Of a stretch of 64,000 bases of DNA, positions 18,639 through 27,541 are shown piece after piece. Every line of letters begins with the position of its first letter. Position 1 is the stretch's first letter. The stretch is from assembly GCA_000155435.1 (NCBI GenBank), contig DS990260.1, forward strand, positions 873,314-937,313, written 5' to 3'. A model generated the notes under the pieces. That model was not told the DNA's origin. It was given only the letters and a program-made list of their open reading frames with translations, and searched no databases. The position numbers and the translations under genes were made by a program. This DNA is from Clostridiales bacterium 1_7_47FAA (GTDB taxonomy: Bacteria; Bacillota; Clostridia; Lachnospirales; Lachnospiraceae).

Positions 18639-19724
18639 TTAGTAAACCTCCAGTTCCTTTTCTTTTCCTTCGAGTACCCGTTTGCAATAGTCCACGATTC
18701 CCTGTGTCTTAGGAACATACTTGGATGTCAGATAAGCATATACAGGCAGGGAGAACCTGGAAGCCAGACAGAGATCCTGGCCCATCTGTGCGGACAGGCT
18801 CATCTCCACGGAAACAAGTCCCTTCACGCTGTCCGGTAAATTTTTAAATGCCTTTTCCGGATAAGGCCATGCGCTGATCAGGCGGATCAGGCCAAGCTTC
18901 ACGCCCTGCGTCCTGGCGCGGCGGACCGCTGATTTACACACCCTGGAGGAGATTCCATATGCCACCAGCACCAGGTCGGCATCATCCACCATGAATTCCT
19001 CCCAGCGCTGTTCATTGTCATGCATCTCCTTAAACTTATCCCGCATCATGGAGTCATACGCTTCATAATTCATGGACCGGTCCAGATTGGTCACCTTTAC
19101 CTTTGGTTCATCTTTTGTCTTGTATCCCTTGATTGCCCAGTCAAACTTATCCTTGTCGTGCTCTTTTGCCTCAGGCAGCACCACCTTCTCAATCATCTGG
19201 CTGATTCCGCCGTCGCTTAGGATGATTACAACCGTGCGGTACTTCTCCGCCAGGTCAAAGGCCAGGTATGTAAGGTCCGCGCACTCCTGTGCCGAGGCAG
19301 GGGTCAGGACAATCTGCCTGGAATCCCCGTGTCCGCCTCCGCGGACCGCCTCCCAGTAGGAATCCTGTCCTTCGGTAATCTCGCCGTCACCGACGCCGTA
19401 TCTCATGACATCAACAAGAACAGCCGGAAGGTTGTAGGATGCCAGATAAGAGATTCCTTCCTGTTTCAGGTCATATCCAGGGCCGGAAGAACTTGTCATG
19501 ACCCTCTCGCCGCAGGCAGCCGCGCCCCACAGCATGCTCATACTTGCAATCTCGCTTTCCCCCTGAATGAATACCCCGCCGCGGGCAGCCATATTGGCTG
19601 ACATATATTCCAGGATCTCACTCTGCGGTGTAATCGGATACCCTGCGTAAAAGCGGCATCCCGCCCGAAGCGCGGCCTCCGCAATCGCTTCGTTTCCTTT
19701 CATAAGCCTAAATTTTTCACCCAT
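18639..19724 (-). CDS. 2-oxoacid:ferredoxin oxidoreductase, alpha subunit
   Basis: About 361 residues with the pyrimidine-binding domain of pyruvate/2-oxoglutarate-type oxidoreductases: KGNEAIAEAALRAGCRFYAGYPITPQSE, then TSSSGPGYDLKQEGISYL. The gene order delta-alpha-beta-gamma and the alpha length resemble 2-oxoglutarate or branched-chain 2-oxoacid enzymes more than pyruvate enzymes. The 2-oxoacid is expected to come from the AcnX/RidA steps encoded in the neighbouring operon. ATG 19724 is chosen because of GGAGG upstream; the frame reaches 19796 into the ferredoxin gene. Confidence 0.9.
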   Translation of the reverse strand: MGEKFRLMKGNEAIAEAALRAGCRFYAGYPITPQSEILEYMSANMAARGGVFIQGESEIASMSMLWGAAACGERVMTSSSGPGYDLKQEGISYLASYNLPAVLVDVMRYGVGDGEITEGQDSYWEAVRGGGHGDSRQIVLTPASAQECADLTYLAFDLAEKYRTVVIILSDGGISQMIEKVVLPEAKEHDKDKFDWAIKGYKTKDEPKVKVTNLDRSMNYEAYDSMMRDKFKEMHDNEQRWEEFMVDDADLVLVAYGISSRVCKSAVRRARTQGVKLGLIRLISAWPYPEKAFKNLPDSVKGLVSVEMSLSAQMGQDLCLASRFSLPVYAYLTSKYVPKTQGIVDYCKRVLEGKEKELEVY

Positions 19725-19744
19725 GTCTCTTCTTTCCTCCCCTG

Positions 19745-19957
19745 CTATTCTACGGTACTGATGGTAAATACGTAATCCGGACAAATTGTGTAGCAACGTC
19801 CACAGCCAATACAGGTTTCCTCATGAATCCGGATAATCTCATAGCCCTTCTTGTTAATCTCCTCCAGCGGTTCAATCGCCTGGACCGGACAGGCGCCCAC
19901 ACAGAGCCGGCATCCTTTGCAGAGACTTACATCTGCGCTTGCTTTTGCTTTTGCCAT
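19745..19957 (-). CDS. 2-oxoacid:ferredoxin oxidoreductase, delta (2x[4Fe-4S]) subunit
   Basis: 70 residues with two ferredoxin motifs, CKGCRLCVGACP and CIGCGRCYTICP, each binding a [4Fe-4S] cluster. It is the electron-transfer delta chain, first in the operon. AGGAGG is well placed before the ATG. The operator array begins only about 10 bases further upstream. Confidence 0.95.
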   Translation of the reverse strand: MAKAKASADVSLCKGCRLCVGACPVQAIEPLEEINKKGYEIIRIHEETCIGCGRCYTICPDYVFTISTVE

Positions 19958-19967
19958 TTCTACCTCC

Positions 19968-20027
19968 TATTATTTTGTTTCACTTTTTAATATATTATTT
20001 CATTTTTTATTTTATAGTTTCATATTA
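19968..20027 (-). promoter_or_regulatory. Operator array: three boxes at 20-bp period (oxidoreductase operon)
   Basis: GTTTCA at 19977-19982, ATTTCA at 19997-20002 and GTTTCA at 20017-20022 repeat at exactly 20 bp, flanked by A/T tracts. The last box touches the -10, as in the ridA promoter. It lies between the divergent IclR gene and the operon. Confidence 0.68.
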
Positions 20028-20050
20028 TCACTATTTATACTATTTTTCAA
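20022..20050 (-). promoter_or_regulatory. Promoter of the oxidoreductase operon
   Basis: On the minus strand, TTGAAA (20045-20050), a 17-bp spacer, then TAATAT (20022-20027). Confidence 0.68.
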
Positions 20051-20098
20051 GTACTATTTTAGGTTTATTATGGTTAAATTTCACTAATCTTTTTTTGC

Positions 20099-20127
20099 TT
20101 GCAAAAGACCCCAGTTTCTCCTATAAT
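20099..20127 (+). promoter_or_regulatory. Promoter of the IclR regulator gene
   Basis: TTGCAA (20099-20104), a 17-bp spacer and a perfect TATAAT (20122-20127), about 60 bases before the gene and divergent from the oxidoreductase promoter. Confidence 0.65.
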
Positions 20128-20189
20128 AGTAAATAATAGTGTAACGACCGTCTCAAAATGCGGCTGTTCACTGCTAAGGAGGATTTATA

Positions 20190-20966
20190 ATGGGAGAAGA
20201 AACCGTAAAAACAGAGACCATACAGGCCGTGGACAGGGCATTACAGATTCTGGAAACCATAGGGCGTGTGAACAGTATGAGTCTGGCAGAATTAAACAGG
20301 GAAATCAAAGTAAATAAGGCGTCCCTTTCACGCCTTGTCTATACGCTTGTACAGAATGGATATCTTGCAAAGAATGAAAAAAGCGGGGAATTTTCCCTGA
20401 CTTTAAAAACATATGAGGTGGGGTTGAATGCGGTACAGAACCTGGACAAACTGTCCCTGATCAAGTCCACCCTGGTGGACCTGAACAGCCGGTGCGGCCG
20501 GATTGCACAGTTTTCCGTGGAAGACAACAACCAGCTCTTATGTCTGCAGAGTATCGGAAAGGAAGCCATGTCATTTTCAGTCTACACCAGCGTAGGCCAC
20601 CGCTCCCCGCTCTACAGCACCAGCGCGGGCAAAGCCCTGTTATCCGCTTATTCCAATGGGGAAATCATAGAAAAGTGGGACAAGATGAACATCCAGTCCC
20701 TGACAGAGAATACATTGACAGACCTGCAGCTGTTCCTGCAGGATATCGGATTGACCCGCCAGCGCGGATACGCCCTTGACCGTGAGGAAAATGAATACCA
20801 TGTATTCTGCGTGGGCGCCGTTGTCATGGACTTCTCCAACCGTCCAATCGGCGCCATCAGCATCAGCGGCAGCACCCTCACCCCCCAGGAAGAACAGGAG
20901 GTAAGCAGCATGCTGCTCTCTTCCAGCCGCAAGCTTTCCGGTCTTTTGGGGTATGCGGTGCGGTAA
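20190..20966 (+). CDS. IclR-family transcriptional regulator
   Basis: 258 residues: an N-terminal winged helix (AVDRALQILETIGRVNSMSLAELNREIKVNKASLSRLVYTLVQNGYL) and a C-terminal IclR effector-binding domain (STSAGKALLSAYS, DREENEYHVFCVGAVVMD). AAGGAGG precedes the ATG. It is divergent from the oxidoreductase operon. Identical 20-bp-period box arrays upstream of that operon and of the ridA operon make both likely targets. The effector would be the substrate or an intermediate of the pathway (inference). Confidence 0.92.
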   Translation: MGEETVKTETIQAVDRALQILETIGRVNSMSLAELNREIKVNKASLSRLVYTLVQNGYLAKNEKSGEFSLTLKTYEVGLNAVQNLDKLSLIKSTLVDLNSRCGRIAQFSVEDNNQLLCLQSIGKEAMSFSVYTSVGHRSPLYSTSAGKALLSAYSNGEIIEKWDKMNIQSLTENTLTDLQLFLQDIGLTRQRGYALDREENEYHVFCVGAVVMDFSNRPIGAISISGSTLTPQEEQEVSSMLLSSSRKLSGLLGYAVR

Positions 20967-21062
20967 GGGAGGATTGCTCTGCCTTTGGCCTTGCGGGAGT
21001 TTCCCATACTCTGATATGAATGAATAGGGCGGTTAGCGCTGTTAAAATGTCATAAGGGCAAA

Positions 21063-21107
21063 AAAACAGGGAACGGGTCGGCATTTCGCCGTCCCGTTCC
21101 CTGTTTT
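21063..21107. terminator. Bidirectional intrinsic terminator
   Basis: A 15-bp perfect stem, AAAACAGGGAACGGG (21063-21077) with its complement (21093-21107), and an inner CGGC/GCCG extension. T-runs exist on both strands. It separates the convergent IclR gene and the lipoprotein gene. Confidence 0.88.
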
Positions 21108-21173
21108 ACATTTATTGCTATTACTTATGAAACAACTCTTCTTATTCCCGTCTGCTATTCCTATTCCTATACT

Positions 21174-22667
21174 TTAATACCAGTCATGCTTCTCATTTCT
21201 ATCAAGGGCATTCATCCGTGCCATTTCCTCCTCAGTAAGCGAAAAGCCGAAAAGGTCTAAATTTTCCCGTATGTGATCCGGATTGCTGGAGCCGGGAATA
21301 ACCACCACCCCTTTCTGCAGGTTCCACCTCAGGATGACCTGTGCCGGGGACACGCCATGGGCCGCGGCAATCGCGGTAATGGTTCCATCCCCCAGCAGCT
21401 CCCCGGTGTGGCCGCGCCCGCCCAGCGGATACCATCCCTGGACCACAATGCCCAGGTCCTGGATATAAGGGATGACATCATTTTCCTGATAATAAGGATG
21501 GATTTCATTCTGCACCACGGCAGGCATGATGGTGACCTGGGGCAGGAAGTCCTCCAGTTCTTTTACATACCAGTTTGACAGGCCGATGGAACGGATTTTA
21601 CCGTCCTTCACTGCCTGCTCCATTGCCCTGTAGGCTTCCACATCATTTGTGCCCGGGTGATGGAGCAGCATCAGGTCGATGTAACCAATATCCATTTTCT
21701 CCAATGCCTCGTCAATGGCTTCTGCGGCGTTGTCAAACTGATTCGGATAGAGCTTTGTTGTGACAAAGATTTCTTCTCTTGGCACACCGGATTCCCGCAC
21801 CCCCTGGCCCACTGCCACCTCATTGTGGTACATATAAGCAGTGTCAATCAGCCTGCCGCCCGCTTCCAGTAAGGCTGTAACAGAGTCCACGCACTGTTCA
21901 TCCGACAGGCTGTACGTCCCCAGCCCCATAATGGGCATTTCGTAACCGCTGTTTAAAAGCACGGTCCTGGTTTCAAAGTCAAATGTCCCAACATTGTGCG
22001 CACCGGCTGCGGGAATATCCATGCTGTCAATCCACTCCTTAATGATTTCATTGGATGCGTCCGCCGGGAATCTTTTACCGGACAGCCATGTCACTGTATC
22101 CGGGCACAGGCCATGCAGGTTTGTGCCGCTGGAACCCATCCCGCTGCTGTGCGAGGTACAAAAAGGCACGATTGTCTTGCCGCCAAAATCATAGCTTTCC
22201 AAAAAGGTGCTGATGATCCTCGGCGCCTGTCCGTGCCAGATGGGATATCCAAGAAGCACGGTATCATAGTTTCCCATCCCCTCCACTGAGCCGGAAATGA
22301 CAGGCCGGGCAGATGGGTCATTTTGTTCACGGTTCCCACGGCTTGATGGGTTGTTATAGTTTAAATCGGCCTGCGTATAGGGTATCTCAGGTGTTATCCT
22401 GTAAATGTCAGCATCCAGCATATCCGCCGCTGACCGGGCAATTTTTTCAGTTGTTCCGGTGCAGGAGAAATATGCAACCAAAATCCTGCCCTGTCCCTCT
22501 GTTTTCAAACCATCCGAAGCATTGTTTCCCTGAGATTGTAATGATGGCGCTGATGTTGTCAGCATGACAGCAGATTGTTCCCGGTGTTTAATCTGCGCTT
22601 TATTTCTACAGGCAGAAAACCCAAGAACAGCTAAAAACACACATAAACAGACAATGACCCGTTTCAT
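21174..22667 (-). CDS. Lipoprotein fusion of flavodoxin and aldo-keto reductase domains
   Basis: About 497 residues. An N-terminal lipoprotein signal (MKRVIVCLCVFLAVLGFSAC, lipobox Cys about residue 20) is followed by a short linker, a flavodoxin-like domain (about 60-220; FMN loop AYFSCTGTTEK, LGYPIWHGQAP) and an aldo-keto reductase (about 235-497; tetrad residues in LIDTAYMYHNE, TTKLYP, LMLLHHPG; NADP-type end VIPGSSNPDHI). A predicted surface location is odd for an NADPH enzyme. The same two domains are separate adjacent genes at 45410-46772. ATG 22667 has GGAGGG upstream. Confidence 0.85.
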   Translation of the reverse strand: MKRVIVCLCVFLAVLGFSACRNKAQIKHREQSAVMLTTSAPSLQSQGNNASDGLKTEGQGRILVAYFSCTGTTEKIARSAADMLDADIYRITPEIPYTQADLNYNNPSSRGNREQNDPSARPVISGSVEGMGNYDTVLLGYPIWHGQAPRIISTFLESYDFGGKTIVPFCTSHSSGMGSSGTNLHGLCPDTVTWLSGKRFPADASNEIIKEWIDSMDIPAAGAHNVGTFDFETRTVLLNSGYEMPIMGLGTYSLSDEQCVDSVTALLEAGGRLIDTAYMYHNEVAVGQGVRESGVPREEIFVTTKLYPNQFDNAAEAIDEALEKMDIGYIDLMLLHHPGTNDVEAYRAMEQAVKDGKIRSIGLSNWYVKELEDFLPQVTIMPAVVQNEIHPYYQENDVIPYIQDLGIVVQGWYPLGGRGHTGELLGDGTITAIAAAHGVSPAQVILRWNLQKGVVVIPGSSNPDHIRENLDLFGFSLTEEEMARMNALDRNEKHDWY

Positions 22668-22758
22668 CTTAGTCCCTCCATTCAATACTGGTCCAGCCTT
22701 TGACATTAACGCAAGGCTGGACTTACCTATGTGTCAGTTTACCTATGTGCCAGTATAC

Positions 22759-23337
22759 CTATATTGTTTCAATCAGCCGGATTACCTTAGCCGGCACACC
22801 GCCTGCAACCACATTCGGCGGAATATCCTTTGTCACTACCGCGCCGGCCGCCACAATGGCCCCATCTCCAATGGTGACTCCGGGCGTCACTGTGACATTG
22901 GCGCCAATCCACACATTCCTGCCGATTACAATAGGCGCCGGATGGTTGGTTGAACGGCGTTCAGGGGCAAAGTCGTGGTTAACCGTGGCCAGCACCACGT
23001 GATGGCCAATCAACGCCCCATCGCCAATGGTGATACCTCCCTGATCCTGAAAACAGCAGCAGCTGTTGATAAAAACCCCTCTGCCAAAGGTGATGTTTTT
23101 CCCAAAATCCGAATAAAAAGGCGGAAACATGGCAAAGCTCCCATCCACAGGCTTGCCAATAAGCTGTTCCATCAGAACACGGATTTCTTCCGGCGGATGA
23201 TATCCCGAGTTAAGCTGCGCTGTAATCCGCATCGCCTGATGGGATATCTCATACATCATCTGGTGCAGTTCAGAACCGCCCTCCACCACACCGCCATTTT
23301 GCAAATAGCTTAAATATTCCTCTAATTCCAAAACCAT
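22759..23337 (-). CDS. Sugar/maltose-type O-acetyltransferase, left-handed beta-helix
   Basis: 192 residues. The N-terminal Mac-like helical part is followed by hexapeptide repeats ([46 protein letters not shown]) and the C-terminal GGVPAKVIR of acetyl-CoA-dependent acetyltransferases. The catalytic His is in VNHDF. Transcribed with, or just before, the flavodoxin/AKR lipoprotein and divergent from a LysR regulator. Confidence 0.88.
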   Translation of the reverse strand: MVLELEEYLSYLQNGGVVEGGSELHQMMYEISHQAMRITAQLNSGYHPPEEIRVLMEQLIGKPVDGSFAMFPPFYSDFGKNITFGRGVFINSCCCFQDQGGITIGDGALIGHHVVLATVNHDFAPERRSTNHPAPIVIGRNVWIGANVTVTPGVTIGDGAIVAAGAVVTKDIPPNVVAGGVPAKVIRLIETI

Positions 23338-23483
23338 ACACTCCTGTTCATAATAATAGCCTCCTTATATTATATTCCTATTTTACTTTCCACTGGCAGT
23401 AATGTAAAATACTTAAAAATAATATCTAGTTATTCTTGTATCAAATAACTGGCTACGCTATACTATGAGGTGGAGGTGATTTT

Positions 23484-24395
23484 ATGGAATTGCGGGTATT
23501 GCGATACTTTTTGGAGGTTGCAAGGAGAGGAAACGTCACCAGGGCGGCTGAACATCTTCATGTCTCACAGCCCACATTGTCCAGACAGTTGAAGGACTTA
23601 GAGGAAGAATTGGGAAAGAAATTATTCATACGGAGCAATTACAGCATCAAACTGACGGACGAGGGAATGCTGCTCCGGACGCGTGCGGAAGATATACTTG
23701 ACATGGTGGATAAAACCACGGATGAATTTAAGTCGCTGGATGAAATCAGCGGTGGGGATATTTACATCGGCTGCGCGGAATCGGACGGGATGAAACATTT
23801 AATCCGGGCGGCAAAGGCATTGCGGGATAAATATCCCCGTGTCCGGTACCACATTTACAGCAGCAGCACGGATTCTGTCAATGAACGACTTGACAAAGGC
23901 CTTTTGGATTTTGCAGTCATTGTCCAGGAAGTGGATTTATCAAAATATAATTATTTGAAAATCCCGTCCGTGGATTCATGGGGACTGCTGATGCGAAGGG
24001 ATGATCCGCTGTCACAGCAGACCTCAATCCGGGCAGACGATTTACTTAACATCCCAATCATCATATCCCGTCAGGGGATGACGGAGGATTTCCCCAAATG
24101 GCTTGGGGAAAAACAGGATAAACTGAACATAGTGGCTACCTATGATTTGATTTTTAATGCATCTGTCATGGTAAGGGAGGGACTTGGCTGTGCATTGGGT
24201 TTTGATAAGCTGATTCACACAGGTGCGGACAGCGGATTGTGTTTTCGTCCATTGGAACCTGGCCTGGTAACACCTATGTATGTTATCTGGAAAAAGTATC
24301 AGGTGTTTACGCCCATTGCGGAGAAATTACTTGATGAATTGATGGGGCGGTTTTCCGATGCACCGATGTCTGAGTGCCTGTTCCCTTCCATTTAA
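23484..24395 (+). CDS. LysR-family regulator
   Basis: 303 residues. N-terminal winged helix LRVLRYFLEVARRGNVTRAAEHLHVSQPTLSRQLKDLEEELG and a C-terminal periplasmic-binding-like effector domain. GGAGG precedes the ATG. Divergent from the acetyltransferase and AKR lipoprotein genes, which it probably controls. Confidence 0.92.
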   Translation: MELRVLRYFLEVARRGNVTRAAEHLHVSQPTLSRQLKDLEEELGKKLFIRSNYSIKLTDEGMLLRTRAEDILDMVDKTTDEFKSLDEISGGDIYIGCAESDGMKHLIRAAKALRDKYPRVRYHIYSSSTDSVNERLDKGLLDFAVIVQEVDLSKYNYLKIPSVDSWGLLMRRDDPLSQQTSIRADDLLNIPIIISRQGMTEDFPKWLGEKQDKLNIVATYDLIFNASVMVREGLGCALGFDKLIHTGADSGLCFRPLEPGLVTPMYVIWKKYQVFTPIAEKLLDELMGRFSDAPMSECLFPSI

Positions 24396-24450
24396 GGAGA
24401 CAGAAGGACAGCCCCTTTTGCGCTTACTGCCCATGACTGTCCCCAGGGTT

Positions 24451-25344
24451 TCATTCATATCCATTTTGGTAACAGGATAAAAAATAATCGATAAATAATT
24501 TAGTTTTTTTGTCAAGTTTATCATGATTTTTTGATATTATCCCCAGTTCCCAATACATCCCTTCATCTGCAATTGGAATGCACACCAGATTTTCATGTGC
24601 GCTTTCTTCATACACATGCTTTACACACAGCAAAATCCCCTGCTTCTGCGACGCCATTTTCACAAGCTGGCTTACATCCGATGATTTATAGATAATATGC
24701 GGGGTAAAGCCAGCCTTTTTGCAGCTGTCCTTTGTCCTGTAATGAATATTATAACGGCTGTTAAAGAACAAAAAGTCCTCATCCGCCAACTGGCTTACAT
24801 GTATCTCCTCCTGTTTGGCCAGCGGGTGTTCCCTGTGGGCAATGAAGAACATTTTTTCACGATGCAGCGGGCTATATTGTAATCCCTGATCATGCCATGG
24901 TTTTGTGGACAGGGCAAAACGATGGCTGTCCGCAAGCACATATTCTTCCATGTCCAAATCGGGAAATTCTACCTGTTCCAGCTTCAAACCAGGATATAGC
25001 GTTTCAAAGTTTAACAGATAATTGGCAGACAGGCTCCGGAAGACCCCGGGCGCTACGCCGATGGTTATGGTCCCTTGCTGGATTTTAAAATATTGATACG
25101 ATTCCCTGACTGCTTCCTCATACCCTGCACACACTGGGAGGAATTTATGTTTCAGATATACCCCGCTCTTTGATAATTTGATTCCCTTACTGGTGCGGAG
25201 GAACAGACGTGTATTCAGTTCCGATTCTAAATTTTTGATTGATTTACTTAAAGCCTGCTGGGATATAAACAATTCTTTCGCTGCCTGGGAAATACTTGTG
25301 CTTTCAGATAATTTCATAAAATACTGGATCTGTCTGAATTCCAT
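24451..25344 (-). CDS. LysR-family regulator
   Basis: About 297 residues. Winged helix FRQIQYFMKLSESTSISQAAKELFISQQALSKSIKNLESELN and a LysR substrate domain. The ATG at 25344 has GGAG eight bases upstream; the frame reaches 25488 without a better start. Divergent from the old-yellow-enzyme gene at 25572, with palindromes in the shared region, so it probably controls that operon. Confidence 0.9.
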   Translation of the reverse strand: MEFRQIQYFMKLSESTSISQAAKELFISQQALSKSIKNLESELNTRLFLRTSKGIKLSKSGVYLKHKFLPVCAGYEEAVRESYQYFKIQQGTITIGVAPGVFRSLSANYLLNFETLYPGLKLEQVEFPDLDMEEYVLADSHRFALSTKPWHDQGLQYSPLHREKMFFIAHREHPLAKQEEIHVSQLADEDFLFFNSRYNIHYRTKDSCKKAGFTPHIIYKSSDVSQLVKMASQKQGILLCVKHVYEESAHENLVCIPIADEGMYWELGIISKNHDKLDKKTKLFIDYFLSCYQNGYE

Positions 25345-25467
25345 TGCTCTTCTCCACCGTAATCTTAAGACGTGTTCTTGCCGACTCAGCTTTAGTTTAT
25401 CACAACTATGAGTGATGGTAAATACAATTCTCCGGCATATTCCATGCATTTCGGGGCTGCTTTTTGG

Positions 25468-25522
25468 CACAACTCCAGGTTGTGGCAATCACAAACACTA
25501 TGTGTTGTTAATTAGTTAACAA
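25468..25522. promoter_or_regulatory. Two palindromes in the LysR/reductase divergent region
   Basis: CACAAC-N5-GTTGTG at 25468-25484 and TTGTTAA-TTAG-TTAACAA at 25505-25522 lie between the divergent genes, about 50-100 bases before the reductase start. They are candidate LysR binding sites. Confidence 0.5.
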
Positions 25523-25571
25523 TACTGCTAGAATAGACTTACATAGAACATGATTAAGGAGGAAGTAACAA

Positions 25572-27515
25572 ATGAAAAACAGATACTACCCCAATTTAGC
25601 AAGTCCCATCACAATCAATGGCGTCACATTTAAGAACCGCATTTTCGGCGCGCCGATGTCGAATCCGGAATTGGATCCGGATTGCCACATGAGGGAAGAG
25701 GATATCGCGTTTCATGCAAACCGCGGACGCGGCGGCTTGGCCAGCGTATGCATTGGTCTTGGTATTGTTGAAGCCGTAGGACGCTCACACACAAAAGAAG
25801 TAATCCTTTATGATGACCTGTCCCTCCCATCCTTAAAGAGAATGGCCAATGAATTCCATAAACACAACTGCATGGCTACCATGGAATTAGCCCATGGCGG
25901 AAAGTTCGGGGCCGCCAGAAGCCACTCTGCTGCCAAAAGCACCCTGATTGGGCCAAATGACGAATTAAATGCCCAGGGCGTTCCTGTAAAAGCCATGACG
26001 GAAGAGCAGATTGAAGAGACCGCCACCGCATTCGGCAGCGCGGCCAGGCTGGTAAAAGAGGCTGGTTTTGATATGGTCTTAATCCATGGCGGGCATGGAT
26101 GGCTGTTAGGCCAGTTTGCTTCTCCATATTTCAATAAGAGGACCGACCGCTGGGGCGGAAGCCTGGAAAACCGTATGCGTTTTTCACTGCTTGTCATCGA
26201 GAAGGTGCGTGAGGCGGTGGGTCCGGACTTCCCAATCGAATTCCGTATGAGCGGTTCTGAGTGTATTCCTGGCGGATATGATATTGATGAAGCAGTTGAA
26301 ATGGCTAAGATGATTGACGGAAAGGTGGATATCATCCACGTATCTGCCGGTATCCATGAGAATAATGACGTATTTGTAATTACACATCCTTCCATGTTCA
26401 CTGAGCATGGATGCAATGTCCAATATGCTGCTGAAATCAAAAAACATGTCAAAACTCCGGTTGCTGCATTGGGCGGCATCAACGATGTGGATATGATGGA
26501 GGAAATCATTGCTTCCGGTAAAGCTGATATCATTGAAGTAGCCCGTCAGTCCCTTGCAGATCCATATTTCCCGGAGAAAGCATTTTCCGGACAAAAAGAC
26601 GATATCACACAGTGCTGCCGCTGCTATTCATGTTTCTTCAATTACTTATCCAACAGGAATTACTGCTGCGCGTTTAATCCGGTCATTGGAGACGAGCTTG
26701 AACATAAATATGGCTTCCCGGCAACAACGCCGAAAAAGGTCGTGGTTGTAGGCGGCGGGCCAGGGGGCATGGAGGCCGCTGTTACAGCCGCCCAAAGGGG
26801 CCACTCCGTTACACTTTATGAGAAGAACAGCAGGCTTGGCGGACAGATTGTACATGAACAGCACATCCCCTTCAAAAAGGATATGTATCACTTCATTGAG
26901 GTCCTTGCTAAGCGCTGTGAGGATGCAGGCGTGGACATCCACTTAAATACAGAGGTTACTCCTGAGGAAGTTGCGGCAATGGGTGCGGATGTCGTGATGA
27001 CAGCCGTTGGCGCGAAACCAATCATTCCGCAGATCCCGGGAATTAACAGTGCCAAGGTTGTGGGCCTGAAGGCACTTGAGGGCAGACAGCCGTCAGTGGG
27101 ACAAAAAGTGGCAATCCTTGGCGGAGGCCTGGTGGGTTCTGAAGTTGCCATTTATCTGGATATGATTGGAAAAGACGTAACAGTTGTGGAAATGAAGGAT
27201 ACCTGGGCATCTGACGCTTATTGGATGCACAAGGTTGCCATGGACAAATATATCCGTGACAGCAGGATTGATATCAAGGTAAACACAACAGCCAGGGAAA
27301 TTACCGACGCTGGCATTGTATGCAACACGCCGGATGGTGAAATCCTCATTGAAGCCGATACGGTCCTTCTTGCCGCAGGTATGAAAGCGGACCGCGCCTC
27401 TGCGGATGAATTTCTCAATACGGCTCCCCGGGTATTTGAAATCGGAGACGCCATCAAAGCCGGACGCGTGGTTGAAGCAGTGAAGCTTGGATACTATAGG
27501 GCATTGGATATTTAG
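25572..27515 (+). CDS. Old yellow enzyme / 2,4-dienoyl-CoA reductase family protein (BaiCD-like)
   Basis: 647 residues: an FMN TIM-barrel (about 1-340, with MELAHGGKFG, LIHGGHGWLLGQFASPYFNKRTDRWGG and a R-x-S-G segment), a four-cysteine [4Fe-4S] motif (CCRCYSCF...YCCAFNP), and a C-terminal FAD/NAD(P) Rossmann part (VVVVGGGPGGMEAA, VAILGGGLVGSEVA, EIGDAIKAG). Such enzymes reduce alpha,beta-unsaturated carbonyls or enoyl-CoAs with NAD(P)H. Paired with an unknown membrane protein and a divergent LysR regulator. The substrate is unknown. Confidence 0.9.
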   Translation: MKNRYYPNLASPITINGVTFKNRIFGAPMSNPELDPDCHMREEDIAFHANRGRGGLASVCIGLGIVEAVGRSHTKEVILYDDLSLPSLKRMANEFHKHNCMATMELAHGGKFGAARSHSAAKSTLIGPNDELNAQGVPVKAMTEEQIEETATAFGSAARLVKEAGFDMVLIHGGHGWLLGQFASPYFNKRTDRWGGSLENRMRFSLLVIEKVREAVGPDFPIEFRMSGSECIPGGYDIDEAVEMAKMIDGKVDIIHVSAGIHENNDVFVITHPSMFTEHGCNVQYAAEIKKHVKTPVAALGGINDVDMMEEIIASGKADIIEVARQSLADPYFPEKAFSGQKDDITQCCRCYSCFFNYLSNRNYCCAFNPVIGDELEHKYGFPATTPKKVVVVGGGPGGMEAAVTAAQRGHSVTLYEKNSRLGGQIVHEQHIPFKKDMYHFIEVLAKRCEDAGVDIHLNTEVTPEEVAAMGADVVMTAVGAKPIIPQIPGINSAKVVGLKALEGRQPSVGQKVAILGGGLVGSEVAIYLDMIGKDVTVVEMKDTWASDAYWMHKVAMDKYIRDSRIDIKVNTTAREITDAGIVCNTPDGEILIEADTVLLAAGMKADRASADEFLNTAPRVFEIGDAIKAGRVVEAVKLGYYRALDI

Positions 27516-27541
27516 CTGCCAGCAACCTGAAAGGAACGAAA

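Noticed and set aside
25808-26533. Open frame of 241 codons on the minus strand
   Set aside because: Antisense to the old yellow enzyme gene; composition is a shadow of its codons.
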